A stretch of DNA of 64,000 nucleotides from JAAZLS01 sp964463285 (GCA_964463285.1 CAYXBB010000002.1:13072-77071); one strand, 5' to 3'. Counted from the first letter of the stretch, positions 9,360 to 18,342 are shown. Notes: generated by a model not told the origin, from the letters alone. A program made the numbers and translations.

Positions 9360-10844
9360 TCAGCTCCCTTCCGGGATGATCTGCACGGTATTTAACAACA
9401 AATCCATGGCCAGGTTCAACTGGGGATCTGTCTGTACAAACAGCCGCTCCATCGCCTGGCGCAGTTTAAGGCAGGTTAAGCTGTCCAGTAAACCGCTGGC
9501 TTCCAATCCACAGTCGGACTGAAAATCCGCCAGCGCCCCGGCAGTGTCCCGATCAAAATAACCGGTGGGGGTTACCTGGCTGTAAGCGAGCTCCCATAAC
9601 ATCTGTTGCAGAAGCTTTACCTCCATCCCACAATCTCCTTCTTTTAATTTGCCCGGAAAAAATTCAGGGTAGTATTTGAAAGCCTCCGGCAGTTCCAGAT
9701 AATAATCGGGTTCCAACCCCTTTCCGTGTAAATCACGGCCGGAAGGAGTTAAATATTTGGCCACAGTAAGCCGTAAGGCGCCTCCCCCGGCAAGATGGTG
9801 CTCCAGGGTCTGTACTGTTGCCTTGCCGTAGGTTTTCTCACCTACCAGAAGCGCTGCCCGTCGATCCTGGAGCGCTCCGGCAATTACCTCTGAAGCGCTG
9901 GCCGATTCCTCGTTGATCAACACAACAATGGGGTATGGTTTGCTTTTGGCATAGGAATAATGAACATCCTTAACCTGTTCCCGGCGATTCACCAACCGGG
10001 TAATTTCTCCTTCCGGGATCAGTTGCCCGGCCACCTCAAGCGCTTCCTCCAAAAGTCCGCCGGAATTGTTGCGTAAATCCAGAATCAATCCCCGGCAAAA
10101 CTTATCGGTTGTCTCCAGGGCTTCCAACTGCCGGATAAAACTTTCTCCGGTGGACCGCTCAAAATCGGTAATTTGAATATAACCGATTCCCGGTTCTTTA
10201 ATACTTGAAAACACCGTTTCCACCTTCACCTCCTCCCGTCGAATAACCACCTCCAGGGGCTCTTCTACACCCGGGCGCTCCAATACCATCCGGACAGTGG
10301 TTCCGGCGGGCCCTCTCAACAGATCTGCCGTTCGCTGCAAATCTTGCCCGGGAATTGCGATCCCCTCAACACTGATGATCCGATCTCCCGGGCTAAGGCC
10401 GGCTTTTTCGGCCGGGGAATCAGGAAATAGCCGGAGTATCCAGGTCTCATTGTCTATACTAGCCAGACGAGCTCCGATACCCGAAAAAAGACCGGTGGTC
10501 TCAATCATAAAATTTTCCAGCTGCTTGGGGCTGTAGTAACAGGTCTGGGGATCCCCCAGCACCCCAAGCATTCCCTCAATGGCTCCTTCCAATAACCGAT
10601 CAAGAGGCACCGGTTCCAGGTAGTCTTGAGTAATTTTTTCAAGAATCTGGACAAACAGTTCCATCTTCTCGGGAAGTTCATCGCCGGAATGCGGCTCCTG
10701 ATTTTCACCGACGGAAGTCTCCGGTTCCACTACCATCGGCTTGGCACCGGATATACGGTAAACCGCAAAATTGCTGGCAACCAGGATGACAATAAATACC
10801 ACTAACACGGCGGCATGTTTTTGACTCCACTGTTTTAAATTCAT
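9360..10844 (-). CDS. ctpB: S41 family C-terminal processing peptidase (CtpB-like)
   Basis: 494-residue secreted or membrane-anchored protease: an N-terminal membrane anchor (residues 13-31), a PDZ domain (IGARLASIDNETWILRLF, SPAEKAGLSPGDRI), then the S41 core with the catalytic serine in SASASE and the lysine and glutamine of GEKTYGKATVQ. A peptidoglycan-binding repeat follows at about 400-465 (GMEVKLLQQML, GYFDRDTAGALADFQ). CtpB in Bacillus trims SpoIVFA during sporulation signalling. Start: ATG 10844 behind GGTGGTGA. Co-transcribed with the PDZ membrane protein downstream. Confidence 0.9.
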   Translation of the reverse strand: MNLKQWSQKHAAVLVVFIVILVASNFAVYRISGAKPMVVEPETSVGENQEPHSGDELPEKMELFVQILEKITQDYLEPVPLDRLLEGAIEGMLGVLGDPQTCYYSPKQLENFMIETTGLFSGIGARLASIDNETWILRLFPDSPAEKAGLSPGDRIISVEGIAIPGQDLQRTADLLRGPAGTTVRMVLERPGVEEPLEVVIRREEVKVETVFSSIKEPGIGYIQITDFERSTGESFIRQLEALETTDKFCRGLILDLRNNSGGLLEEALEVAGQLIPEGEITRLVNRREQVKDVHYSYAKSKPYPIVVLINEESASASEVIAGALQDRRAALLVGEKTYGKATVQTLEHHLAGGGALRLTVAKYLTPSGRDLHGKGLEPDYYLELPEAFKYYPEFFPGKLKEGDCGMEVKLLQQMLWELAYSQVTPTGYFDRDTAGALADFQSDCGLEASGLLDSLTCLKLRQAMERLFVQTDPQLNLAMDLLLNTVQIIPEGS

Positions 10845-11271
10845 CTATTCACCACCACCCTTGGTTCGGGAATTTAATCCGGCAAATATGGTGATCTTTA
10901 AAATGCACATAATTAATTATATCGTCAGCCCCATAAAAAAACCACCTTCGGGCAAGATTGAAAATAACACTGCATTAGGCCGTCCTTAAGGGCGGTTTAC
11001 CCTTGAAAATTACATGGGGGAGGGTGAGTCTACTCTTGAGGAAAGAGCGAATTTAGGAATGGCTGAAATTAAACCAGGGCCTGCCCGAAAGGAATTACAG
11101 GCCCAAAATGTTTGCTACCTGTAAAGTTAAATCGGGCTGAGCCGTATTTACTGTAGATGGATCGTCAACAAAAAGATAACAGGTCTGAAATAACCTGTCA
11201 CCTGTAGATAATTTCCGGATGCGTATTTACCGGCCTACCGGGAAATTCATTTTTTAAGGATGTTGTTAAAC
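10845..11271. other. Intergenic region between ctpB and the M23 gene
   Basis: No gene found. It should hold the end of the upstream transcription unit and the ctpB promoter. A TATAAT reads on the minus strand at 10921-10916, about 70 bases before ctpB, but without a convincing -35. Several small inverted repeats are present (10979-10994, 11077-11104 and 11178-11198). Confidence 0.5.
11067..11104 (-). terminator. Possible terminator downstream of the M23 gene
   Basis: GGGCCTG and CAGGCCC form a 7-bp stem with a 14-base loop, followed on the minus strand by TGGTTTAATTT. The T tract is interrupted and the hairpin lies about 170 bases after the M23 stop, so this is only a candidate. Confidence 0.35.
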
Positions 11272-12552
11272 TTATTTTATATAGGGCAAGGGATCAATCC
11301 GTTCGCCATTTTTGCGAACTTCAAAATGCAGGTGGGGGCCGGTGCTATTTCCAGTGGAGCCCACCACCCCGATCCGCTGGCCGCGAGACACCGTCTGCCC
11401 CTGGGCAACCAGGCGGGAATGGCAGTGTCCATAAACTGTCTGCCAGCGATTGCCCGAGCTATCGGTGCCGTGATCGATGATCACCAAAACACCGTAAGCG
11501 CCGGGCGATTTGTACTGGGGAAATTGAAACTCATCCCGCCCCGGAGCCTTCTGATAATTGTTTGAGCTGCTGATGTAAATACCGGAGAAGATCACTGTCC
11601 CGCCCTCCGCGGCCAATATGTAGGAGGGGGTGCCGCAATAGTAGGACGAGAGTGGCCAGTTAGCGGTGTAAATTGCTATATCCAGCCCCCCATGATAGGA
11701 GGAATAACCGGTAAAAGGATCCCTTCTCGCCCCGAAGTAGGAGGAAATATAGGCGTACCGATCCGTAGGCCAACAAACCCGGCCGCTGATACCTGCGAAA
11801 TTACCGGTCCCGGGCTCCAAAAGCCTCAGAATCAGCTGTTCCAGGGCGGCGGCTTCCCTTTCCATCTCCTCTATAGCTTTCAGGCGCCGGTTTATCTCCT
11901 GCTTGAGCTCGGTTAATACCTGGCCCCGGGAAGCTAGGGTAACCTTTACTTCTTGCTCATGACCCAGCGTTTGACGGCGCAAAGCCTCCAGGCCGCTCTT
12001 TTTTTCCTCCAGTTCTTCTTTGCGGGCCTGAATCTGATCCCTCTCCGCGGTTACCTCTTCCAGCAGGAGCAGATCATTATCGGCAATGGCTTTCAAGTTT
12101 ACCAAGCGGGTTAAAAAATCTGAAAAATTACTTGACTCCAGAAGCACTTCCAGGTAGGTTATCTGGCCTCGTTCATAGATCACCCGCAGGCGACGTTTCA
12201 ACAGGTTATCACGATACTCAAGTTGTTCCTCGGCCTGGGCCAGTTCTTCCTCGGCCACCACTATCTCGCCCTCTGTACGGGAGATCTCTCCGGCCAGGCG
12301 GTTTAGCTCTGACCGCAGCTCCCTCAGCCGGCTGTCCAACCGGTTGAGTTCCGCCTTCAGGGTTTCTTCTTCACCCTTCTGCTGCTTTAACTCCTGCTTT
12401 TCTTGCTGCAACCGTCTATCAATTTCAGCCTGCTCCTGCCTTTTTTCCTCAACCAGGGAACTGTTAGTGGCATCCGTGTAGGGAGCCCTTATCGTCATAA
12501 CTATCAACATCACTGCCAGCAACAACAACCCGTAGCGCCTCAAAAGCCTCAT
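11272..12552 (-). CDS. M23 peptidase with long coiled coil, EnvC-like murein hydrolase (activator)
   Basis: Signal peptide or anchor at residues 1-25, a long Glu/Arg/Leu-rich coiled coil from about 35 to 240, then a LytM/M23 domain that keeps the zinc ligands: YHGGLDIA (His and Asp), HCH and GPHLHFEVR. The layout matches EnvC-type proteins and their Firmicutes counterparts, which are driven by FtsEX to cut septal peptidoglycan. ftsX lies directly upstream, which supports that role. The first ATG (12558) abuts the GGGAGG sequence; ATG 12552, six bases after it, is the better start. Because the zinc site is intact, it may be a hydrolase itself rather than only an activator. Confidence 0.9.
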   Translation of the reverse strand: MRLLRRYGLLLLAVMLIVMTIRAPYTDATNSSLVEEKRQEQAEIDRRLQQEKQELKQQKGEEETLKAELNRLDSRLRELRSELNRLAGEISRTEGEIVVAEEELAQAEEQLEYRDNLLKRRLRVIYERGQITYLEVLLESSNFSDFLTRLVNLKAIADNDLLLLEEVTAERDQIQARKEELEEKKSGLEALRRQTLGHEQEVKVTLASRGQVLTELKQEINRRLKAIEEMEREAAALEQLILRLLEPGTGNFAGISGRVCWPTDRYAYISSYFGARRDPFTGYSSYHGGLDIAIYTANWPLSSYYCGTPSYILAAEGGTVIFSGIYISSSNNYQKAPGRDEFQFPQYKSPGAYGVLVIIDHGTDSSGNRWQTVYGHCHSRLVAQGQTVSRGQRIGVVGSTGNSTGPHLHFEVRKNGERIDPLPYIK

Positions 12553-12595
12553 AAGCATCCTCCCATCTGCACGGTAAGGGCCGCTCAGGGCAGCC

Positions 12596-13513
12596 TTATA
12601 CTTTCAGATAACGACCCATGGAAAACATGCTCCCCAGCACGCCCAGCCCAATGCCCAGCGGTAAAAGAAGTTTCGCCAGCTCTCTCATAATTTCGGCCGA
12701 AGGAATCATGTTTATAAAATGGAGATTGGTTCCCACCCAGCCGATAGTGGCCCCGTAAGTATAATAGAATGCAATCAGCGGTAACACCGCCCCCAGAAAC
12801 CCTAAAGTCAGTCCTTCCAAAATAAAAGGTCCACGGATAAACCAGCCGGTAGCTCCCACATAGCGCATGATCATAATTTCTTTTCGCCTTAACAGCACCG
12901 CCAACCTGATAGAATGGGAGATCAAAAACACAGCGGTAACCGCCAGAGCGGCCATCAGCATTAGGCCGACCATCTGCAACGCGCGGGTAGTGGTAAACAG
13001 GGTTTCCACATATCCCTGACCGTAAAACACTTCACCTACCCCCGGATAACCCTGAACCTTTCCGGCTATTTCGGGGACATCTTCCGGAATCACGGTGCGG
13101 ATTTCATAAGAATCCCGCAAGGGATTTTGTTCGGCACTATCGTAGGGTTCCAGGAAATTGCCCCGATCCCCGAACTGGTATTTAAGCCTTTCCAGCGCCT
13201 CCTCCTTGGGCACAAACCTAACTTCCAACAGATTGGGGTCGCCGGCCAGTTGCCGGCGCAAGGCGTTGCGCTCACCCAGCCCGGCCTGATCGTCGATATA
13301 AACCACGATTTCCACCTGCTGTTTTACTGTCTCGGTGATATGTTCTATATTCCGATTAATGGCCACCAGGGTCCCCAGCATTAACAAGGTAACCACCACC
13401 ACCCCGATTGAAGCCAGGCTTATCCAGAAATTCCGATAAAAGCTTTTGAGGGCTTCTCCCCAGAAATACGCCAACCGTCTAAAGAGCAAAGCTATAGGCC
13501 CCCTTTTGTTCAT
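12596..13513 (-). CDS. ftsX: Cell division ABC transporter, membrane subunit FtsX
   Basis: About 305 residues with four membrane helices: one near residues 27-50, the large extracellular loop (about 60-170) that contacts the hydrolase partner, then three helices at about 175-295. FtsEX couples ATP hydrolysis in the cell to peptidoglycan cutting outside; in Bacillus it acts on CwlO and sporulation entry. It overlaps the end of ftsE. ATG 13513 is used here; TTG 13522, which has AAAAAGG five bases upstream, is an equally possible start. The M23 gene downstream is the likely partner. Confidence 0.93.
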   Translation of the reverse strand: MNKRGPIALLFRRLAYFWGEALKSFYRNFWISLASIGVVVVTLLMLGTLVAINRNIEHITETVKQQVEIVVYIDDQAGLGERNALRRQLAGDPNLLEVRFVPKEEALERLKYQFGDRGNFLEPYDSAEQNPLRDSYEIRTVIPEDVPEIAGKVQGYPGVGEVFYGQGYVETLFTTTRALQMVGLMLMAALAVTAVFLISHSIRLAVLLRRKEIMIMRYVGATGWFIRGPFILEGLTLGFLGAVLPLIAFYYTYGATIGWVGTNLHFINMIPSAEIMRELAKLLLPLGIGLGVLGSMFSMGRYLKV

Positions 13514-14165
13514 CGCCCACAAGTTTGCCTTTTTTCAAATAAATCACTCGTTGCTTGCAATAATCTACAATATCCCGGTCATGGGTGGCAATGATCACGG
13601 TAGTTCCCTGGATATTGATCGTGCGGATCAGGTCAATAATTTCTATGGAAGTAGCCGGATCCAAGTTCCCGGTAGGCTCATCGGCCACAACCATTGCCGG
13701 GCGGTTAACAATGGCCCGGGCTATACCTACGCGCTGTTGTTCCCCTCCAGAAAGGTCGCATACCCTTACCTTAAATTTTTCCTTTAAGCCTACCAGTTCC
13801 AGAACCCTGGGTACTCTTTTCACGATTTCCTTGCCGGGGGTCCCCACAGCGTACATGGCAAAGGCCACATTGTCATAGGTGGTACGATTTTCCAGCAACC
13901 GGAAATCCTGAAATACCATACCGATATTGCGGCGCAAAAACGGTATCTTCCGCTGGGAAATAGTAGATAAATCCTGGCCCAGCACCCTTAGTTTCCCACT
14001 GGAAGGAGCAATTTCCCGGATCAAAAGCCTTAAAAAGGTGGATTTGCCCGCCCCACTGGCTCCGACAAAAAACACAAACTCTCCACGATTAATGGCAAGA
14101 TTTACGTTCTCCACTCCGATACAACCGCCGACATATTTTTTTGTCAAATTTTGTGCTTCAATCAT
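13479..14165 (-). CDS. ftsE: Cell division ATP-binding protein FtsE
   Basis: 228-residue ABC ATPase with Walker A GASGAGKST near residue 35, Q-loop GMVFQDFRLL, signature LSGGEQQR and Walker B MVVADEPTGNLDP, all typical of FtsE. It pairs with FtsX. The start has AAAGGG 6 bases upstream. First gene of the run ftsE-ftsX-M23, followed after a gap by ctpB and the MinJ-like gene. Confidence 0.96.
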   Translation of the reverse strand: MIEAQNLTKKYVGGCIGVENVNLAINRGEFVFFVGASGAGKSTFLRLLIREIAPSSGKLRVLGQDLSTISQRKIPFLRRNIGMVFQDFRLLENRTTYDNVAFAMYAVGTPGKEIVKRVPRVLELVGLKEKFKVRVCDLSGGEQQRVGIARAIVNRPAMVVADEPTGNLDPATSIEIIDLIRTINIQGTTVIIATHDRDIVDYCKQRVIYLKKGKLVGDEQKGAYSFAL

Positions 14166-14336
14166 ATCTACCCTTTATCCTGATTGACATAAAATCATGC
14201 TATGAATGTTCGACAGATTGTCTGCAAATCCTTTATATGGACCCAATTAATTTACCTTTTTGCTAAAATATGTTTTCAGGGGATATATTGACTAAAAAGA
14301 AATAAAACGATTGATATCTACAATATTGGGAAGATC

Positions 14337-14377
14337 AAAAAACCATGCCCGGAAAAGAGATCCCAGGGCATGGTTTT
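14337..14377 (-). terminator. Rho-independent terminator of ilvC
   Basis: On the minus strand a 10-bp stem (AACCATGCCC with GGGCATGGTT) around a 15-base loop is followed by a run of six T. It sits about 50 bases after the ilvC stop. The A/T run on the other side would also let it work weakly in the opposite direction. Confidence 0.85.
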
Positions 14378-14425
14378 AAGGTCCAAGCGGGCTTGCTTTG
14401 GAATATAAATGTTATGTAAATTCGG

Positions 14426-15418
14426 CTATTCCTTTTTGATCCAGGGGATCATTGAGCGCAGTTCTTGACCAACCTGTTCGAGAGAATGCTCCTTTTCCAG
14501 TTCCCGGAGGCGGTTAAACACCGGTCGGCCCACCTGGTTCTCCACAATCCATTCTCGGGCAAATTCCCCGCTCTGGATTTCGGCCAAAATATCGGCCATA
14601 TTTTCTCTGACCTGCTCGTCGATCACTCGCGGACCCCGGGTAAGATCACCATATTCAGCGGTATCACTAACCGAGTAACGCATCCGGGCCAGGCCTCCCT
14701 CATAAATGAGATCCACGATCAATTTCAGCTCATGCAGACATTCAAAATAGGCAACGTGGGGCTGGTAACCGGCCTCTACCAGGGTTTCATAAGCAGCCTT
14801 GATCAAGGAAGTAACTCCTCCGCACAAGATGACCTGTTCCCCAAACAGGTCGCTCTCAGTTTCCTCCTGGAAACTGGTTTCAATTACTCCTGCCCGGGTA
14901 GATCCTATGGCCCGGGCATAAGCCAAGGCTAAGGAATGCGCCCGGCCGGTATAATCCTGATGCACCGCCAGCAGCGCGGGCACACCCTGGCCGCTTACAT
15001 AAGCCCGCCTTAACAGATGGCCGGGGCTTTTGGGGGCCACCATAAATACATCCACATCTGCCGGGGGGATAATTTGACGGTAAAGGATGTTAAAACCGTG
15101 CGAGAAAGCTAATGCTTTCCCTTCTTTTAGCTGGGGCAGCACTTGGCGGTAAACCTCCGGCTGCACCCCGTCATCCACCAGGAACATGATGATATCCGCC
15201 TCTGAGGCCGCTTCCACCAGCCCGGCCACCTTTAGCCCATCAGCCCGTGCTTTTTCCTTGCTTTTGCTGCCCTCGTACAACCCTACCACCACCGAAACCC
15301 CGCTGTCCTGCAGGTTTTGAGCCTGGGAATGACCCTGGCTGCCATATCCCAGGACGGCTACTGTCTTGCCCTCCAACAGTTTTAAATCTGCATCCTGATC
15401 GTAATAAACCTTGACCAT
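14426..15418 (-). CDS. ilvC: Ketol-acid reductoisomerase, divergent form
   Basis: Second step of valine, leucine and isoleucine synthesis: rearranges and reduces acetolactate. 330 residues, class I length, with GYGSQGHSQA for the nucleotide, HGFNI (catalytic His), and the magnesium-binding acidic residues in EETESDLFGEQ and HELKLIVDLIYEGG. Several normally fixed spots differ: VDDGVQPEVY where PDE-Q-VY is usual, APKSPGH in place of APKGPGH, and GLYEGSKS where GLR is usual in the cofactor loop, so nucleotide preference may differ. It stands alone, without ilvBN or leu genes, before a terminator. Start ATG 15418. Confidence 0.92.
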   Translation of the reverse strand: MVKVYYDQDADLKLLEGKTVAVLGYGSQGHSQAQNLQDSGVSVVVGLYEGSKSKEKARADGLKVAGLVEAASEADIIMFLVDDGVQPEVYRQVLPQLKEGKALAFSHGFNILYRQIIPPADVDVFMVAPKSPGHLLRRAYVSGQGVPALLAVHQDYTGRAHSLALAYARAIGSTRAGVIETSFQEETESDLFGEQVILCGGVTSLIKAAYETLVEAGYQPHVAYFECLHELKLIVDLIYEGGLARMRYSVSDTAEYGDLTRGPRVIDEQVRENMADILAEIQSGEFAREWIVENQVGRPVFNRLRELEKEHSLEQVGQELRSMIPWIKKE

Positions 15419-15480
15419 AATTCTTTACCTCCTAAATAAATAAATTGGTTATTGAGCTGATACCGACCCGGTTCGATTAC

Positions 15481-15521
15481 CCTTCCAGGCGGGGATGGAA
15501 CCCCGCCCCTACAACACGTTT
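15481..15521. repeat. Dispersed hairpin repeat, copy 1
   Basis: CCTTCCAGGCGGGGATGG then AACCCCGCCCCTACAACACG: an inverted repeat (GGCGGGG/CCCCGCC) with a fixed CTACAACACGTT tail. Nearly identical to the copy at 15611-15653 and related to the one at 5198-5229. Confidence 0.75.
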
Positions 15522-15550
15522 CAGGTTGATACCGCCTTCCACTTCAGGGG

Positions 15551-15574
15551 CCCCTTCCGAGCGGGGATGGAGCA
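15551..15574. repeat. Dispersed hairpin repeat, truncated copy 2
   Basis: CCCCTTCCGAGCGGGGATGG followed by AGCA: the left half of the same element, lacking the CCCCGCC arm and the CTACAACA tail. Confidence 0.65.
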
Positions 15575-15610
15575 CTGGTGGCGCTGATCGACTTCGGTAA
15601 GGAGTGAGCG

Positions 15611-15653
15611 GCCCCTTCCGAGCGGGGATGGAGCCCCGCCCCTACAACACGTT
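15611..15653. repeat. Dispersed hairpin repeat, copy 3
   Basis: GCCCCTTCCGAGCGGGGATG then GAGCCCCGCCCCTACAACAC: a full copy of the element, 90 bases from copy 1. Confidence 0.75.
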
Positions 15654-15670
15654 ATCTCCCCGGCCCCGGT

Positions 15671-16606
15671 TCAGATACCCTTATTTCTCACCATCCCCTC
15701 GGCGACATCCGCCACCCGGGAGGGGGTTAAACCGTAATGCGCCAGCAGGGCCTCTGGAGAGCCCGACTGGCCAAAACAATCTTCCATTCCCAATCGTTTG
15801 AGGGGAGTGGGCTGATATTCCCCCAGCACCTCGGCCACTGCACTGCCCAGGCCCCCGATAATGCTATGTTCCTCCAGGGTTATCACCGCCCCGGTTTGGC
15901 CTGCTTCTTCAATTATAATCTCCTTGTCCAGGGGCTTTATAGTCGATAAGTGGATTAAGGAAGGGCAAATTTTCCGGGAGAGCAATATTTCTACAGCCCG
16001 GAGGGTTACCGCAGTCATAGAACCGGTGGAAACCAGGCAGATATCGCTACCGCGCTTTAGTAAAATACCCCGACCAATCTGAAACGGCGTGCCTGCTGGT
16101 AGTACCTCGGGAATTTTGGGTCTTCCCAGGCGCAGGTAGACCGGCCCCTGCCAATCAGCAGCCGCCAGAGTGGCCCGGAAGGCCTCCGGGGCATCGGCCG
16201 GTGCAATAACAGTCATCCCCGGTAAGGAGCGCATTAAAGATATATCTTCCAATGCCTGATGGGAGGCACCATCTTCGCCCACTGTAATCCCGGAATGGCT
16301 GCCGGCAATCTTCACATTTAGCCCGGAATAAGCCACTGAATTGCGAATTTGATCGTAGCTCCGGCCGGTAGCAAATACAGCAAAGGTGCTGGCAAAGGGA
16401 ATTTTGCCGGCGGCAGCCAGACCGGCAGCGGTACCGATTAGATCCGCTTCCGCCACTCCTAAATTAAAGAAGCGATCTGGAAAGGCCTCTGCAAATTTGG
16501 CAGAATAAGTTGATTTGGAGAGATCGGCATCCAGGGCCACTACCTGGGGATTAGTCCGGCCCAGTTGCAGCAAGGCCTCACCGTAGGCTTCTCTGGTTGC
16601 CTTCAA
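15671..16606 (-). CDS. Transketolase, C-terminal subunit
   Basis: 311 residues covering the pyrimidine-binding and C-terminal domains of a split transketolase. Visible are FNLGVAEADLIGTAAGLA with the catalytic Glu, FASTFAVFATGRSYDQIRNSVAY, GEDGASHQALEDISLMR and a final ligand domain (STIKPLDKEI, EEHSIIGGLGSAVAE). With its partner it moves two-carbon units between sugar phosphates using thiamine diphosphate. The start overlaps the end of the N-terminal subunit gene by four bases (ATGA), showing translational coupling. Confidence 0.93.
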   Translation of the reverse strand: MKATREAYGEALLQLGRTNPQVVALDADLSKSTYSAKFAEAFPDRFFNLGVAEADLIGTAAGLAAAGKIPFASTFAVFATGRSYDQIRNSVAYSGLNVKIAGSHSGITVGEDGASHQALEDISLMRSLPGMTVIAPADAPEAFRATLAAADWQGPVYLRLGRPKIPEVLPAGTPFQIGRGILLKRGSDICLVSTGSMTAVTLRAVEILLSRKICPSLIHLSTIKPLDKEIIIEEAGQTGAVITLEEHSIIGGLGSAVAEVLGEYQPTPLKRLGMEDCFGQSGSPEALLAHYGLTPSRVADVAEGMVRNKGI

Positions 16607-17445
16607 TTGCTATCGGCCTCCTCCCCTTTCAGCCCGGCCAGGGCCTGTTCCAGCTGTCGGCGGCTGGGAGCGGCTCCGTGCCATTCTATCCGGTTCTCCA
16701 TAAACGACACCCCTTTCCCTTTTACAGTTTCTGCGATAATCATGGTGGGTTGCCCCCGGCAAGCACGGGCTTCCTCCGCCGCCGCTATAATTTCCGGAAA
16801 GCTATGCCCGTTGATTGCCAGCACGTTCCACCCGAAAGCCTTCCATTTTTCCGTCAGCGGCTCCAAATTTTTTATCTGGTCGACGGGCCCGTCAATTTGT
16901 AGCCGGTTGTGATCCAAAAAGGCGGTCAAATTATCCAGCCGGTAATGAAAGGAGGTCATGGCTGCCTCCCAGATCTGCCCTTCCTGACATTCCCCGTCCC
17001 CCAGAATTACGTAGACCCTCCAGGGAGATCCGTCTAACCTGGCGGCCAAAGCCATCCCGTTGGCCACGGAGAGTCCCTGCCCCAGGGATCCGGTGGAAAT
17101 CTCCACCCCAGGCAGTTGATTGCGGGCCGGGTGCCCTTGCAGGGGGGAACCCAACCGGCGCAGACTGGAAAGGGTGCTTCGGGGAAAAAATCCCCGGGAG
17201 GCCAGGGCGGCGTAAAGAACCGGGGCGGCGTGTCCCTTAGAAAGGATCAGACGATCCCTATCTGCCGCCTCCGGACGGTGCGGATCAATGTTCATGATTT
17301 TAAAATAAAGGGCGGTGATAATTTCTACCAGGGAAAGTGAACCTCCCGGGTGACCCGATCCGGCAGCAGCAATCATGGACAGGATATCCATCCGAAGGAT
17401 TCGGGCCAGTTCTTGTAAACGGGTTACTTCTTTCGCAGCCAACAT
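16603..17445 (-). CDS. Transketolase, N-terminal subunit
   Basis: 280 residues holding the thiamine-diphosphate domain: AGSGHPGGSLSLVEI, LSKGHAAPVLYAAL, EISTGSLGQGLSVANGMA and the GDGECQEGQIWEAAM...DHNRLQIDG metal/diphosphate motif. Forms the two-subunit transketolase of many anaerobic Firmicutes and Archaea together with the next gene. Start ATG 17445 follows AAAGGAG. The pentose pathway role is from the family; some split transketolases near other pathways act on different sugars. Confidence 0.94.
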   Translation of the reverse strand: MLAAKEVTRLQELARILRMDILSMIAAAGSGHPGGSLSLVEIITALYFKIMNIDPHRPEAADRDRLILSKGHAAPVLYAALASRGFFPRSTLSSLRRLGSPLQGHPARNQLPGVEISTGSLGQGLSVANGMALAARLDGSPWRVYVILGDGECQEGQIWEAAMTSFHYRLDNLTAFLDHNRLQIDGPVDQIKNLEPLTEKWKAFGWNVLAINGHSFPEIIAAAEEARACRGQPTMIIAETVKGKGVSFMENRIEWHGAAPSRRQLEQALAGLKGEEADSN

Positions 17446-17472
17446 TGGGGCAACTCCTTTGCCATATATATT

Positions 17473-18342
17473 TTAAGGGGATAGCCGGCGAAAACCTTCC
17501 CCATGAACCTCATTGGCACTGCCGACAATAAAGAATGCTTCCGGGTCACTTTCCTGGACAATCCCTTTTAGCTGGGCCACCTGAAGACGGTTAACCACAC
17601 AAAGCAAAAGTTCACGGGGTTCACCGGTATAGCCCCCCTGGGCCGAAAGCCTGGTAACCCCCCGGTTTAGCTCTGTAAGCAGGCGATCTGATAAAAGCCG
17701 GCCCCGGGAGGTGATGATAAGCACCGACTTGGCCAGGCCCAGTCCTTCCTGGACTATGTCTATTACATAGCTGCTTATAAACAAGGAGAGAGCGGCATAC
17801 ATGGCCACCTCCCCTCCGAATACAAATAACCCCAGGACAATGATTATCAGATCACTATAAAGTAACCCCTGCCCGGTGCTAAAACCGATCAACCGGTGCA
17901 AAATTAAGGAGATTAAGGAGGTCCCCCCGGTAGAACCCCGGAACCTAAAGACCATCCCCACCCCGATCCCCATCAGGACTCCCCCGTATACCGAGGCCAG
18001 CAAGATATCCCGGGTGGCCACCAGGGGAAAATAAACCAATATCAGTTCCGAAGCCACTGAAAAAATTATTGTCCCCACCAGGCTGCGGATAATTACCCGA
18101 AATCCCAGAATAAAGTAGGAAGCTATAAACAGTGGCAGATTAAGTAACAATATACTTAAACCTACCGGCACATTAAATAGATAAAACAATATTACCGCCA
18201 GTCCGCTTATTCCTCCCGCCGCCAGGCGGTGAGGAATTAAAAACAGCACCAGGGCCAGAGCCATTAATACCGTTCCGGCAGTTATTCCCAGGATTTCTAC
18301 CGCGGTTTTTTTAAGCCGATCTTTGTTTAAAATACTTCGCAT
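17473..18342 (-). CDS. YitT family membrane protein with DUF2179 domain
   Basis: 289 residues: five or six membrane helices (residues about 15-200, including the conserved RFRGSTGGTSLI loop), then a soluble DUF2179 domain at the C-terminus (TSRGRLLSDRLL...LLCVVNRLQVAQLKGIVQE). The family is very common in Firmicutes; a general function is not established. AAGGAG precedes the ATG. It stands alone between prfB and the transketolase genes, 23 bases after prfB. Confidence 0.9.
   Translation of the reverse strand: MRSILNKDRLKKTAVEILGITAGTVLMALALVLFLIPHRLAAGGISGLAVILFYLFNVPVGLSILLLNLPLFIASYFILGFRVIIRSLVGTIIFSVASELILVYFPLVATRDILLASVYGGVLMGIGVGMVFRFRGSTGGTSLISLILHRLIGFSTGQGLLYSDLIIIVLGLFVFGGEVAMYAALSLFISSYVIDIVQEGLGLAKSVLIITSRGRLLSDRLLTELNRGVTRLSAQGGYTGEPRELLLCVVNRLQVAQLKGIVQESDPEAFFIVGSANEVHGEGFRRLSP

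Larger units (their letters stand above)
15419..15670. other. Intergenic region with three copies of a short repeat
   Basis: Carries three copies of a G/C-rich element (listed separately) and the leader of ilvC. No T-box or other known amino-acid leader was recognised, and no open frame of interest. Confidence 0.6.

Noticed and set aside
15481..15653. CRISPR array
   Set aside because: Three similar units, but each is an inverted repeat, spacing is irregular and one copy is truncated.
15419..15670. T-box or attenuator for ilvC
   Set aside because: No T-box sequence or specifier hairpin; the region is taken up by three copies of a dispersed repeat.
16603..17445. Frameshifted full-length transketolase
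   Set aside because: The two frames overlap by ATGA with a proper second start; split transketolases of this size are normal in anaerobes.
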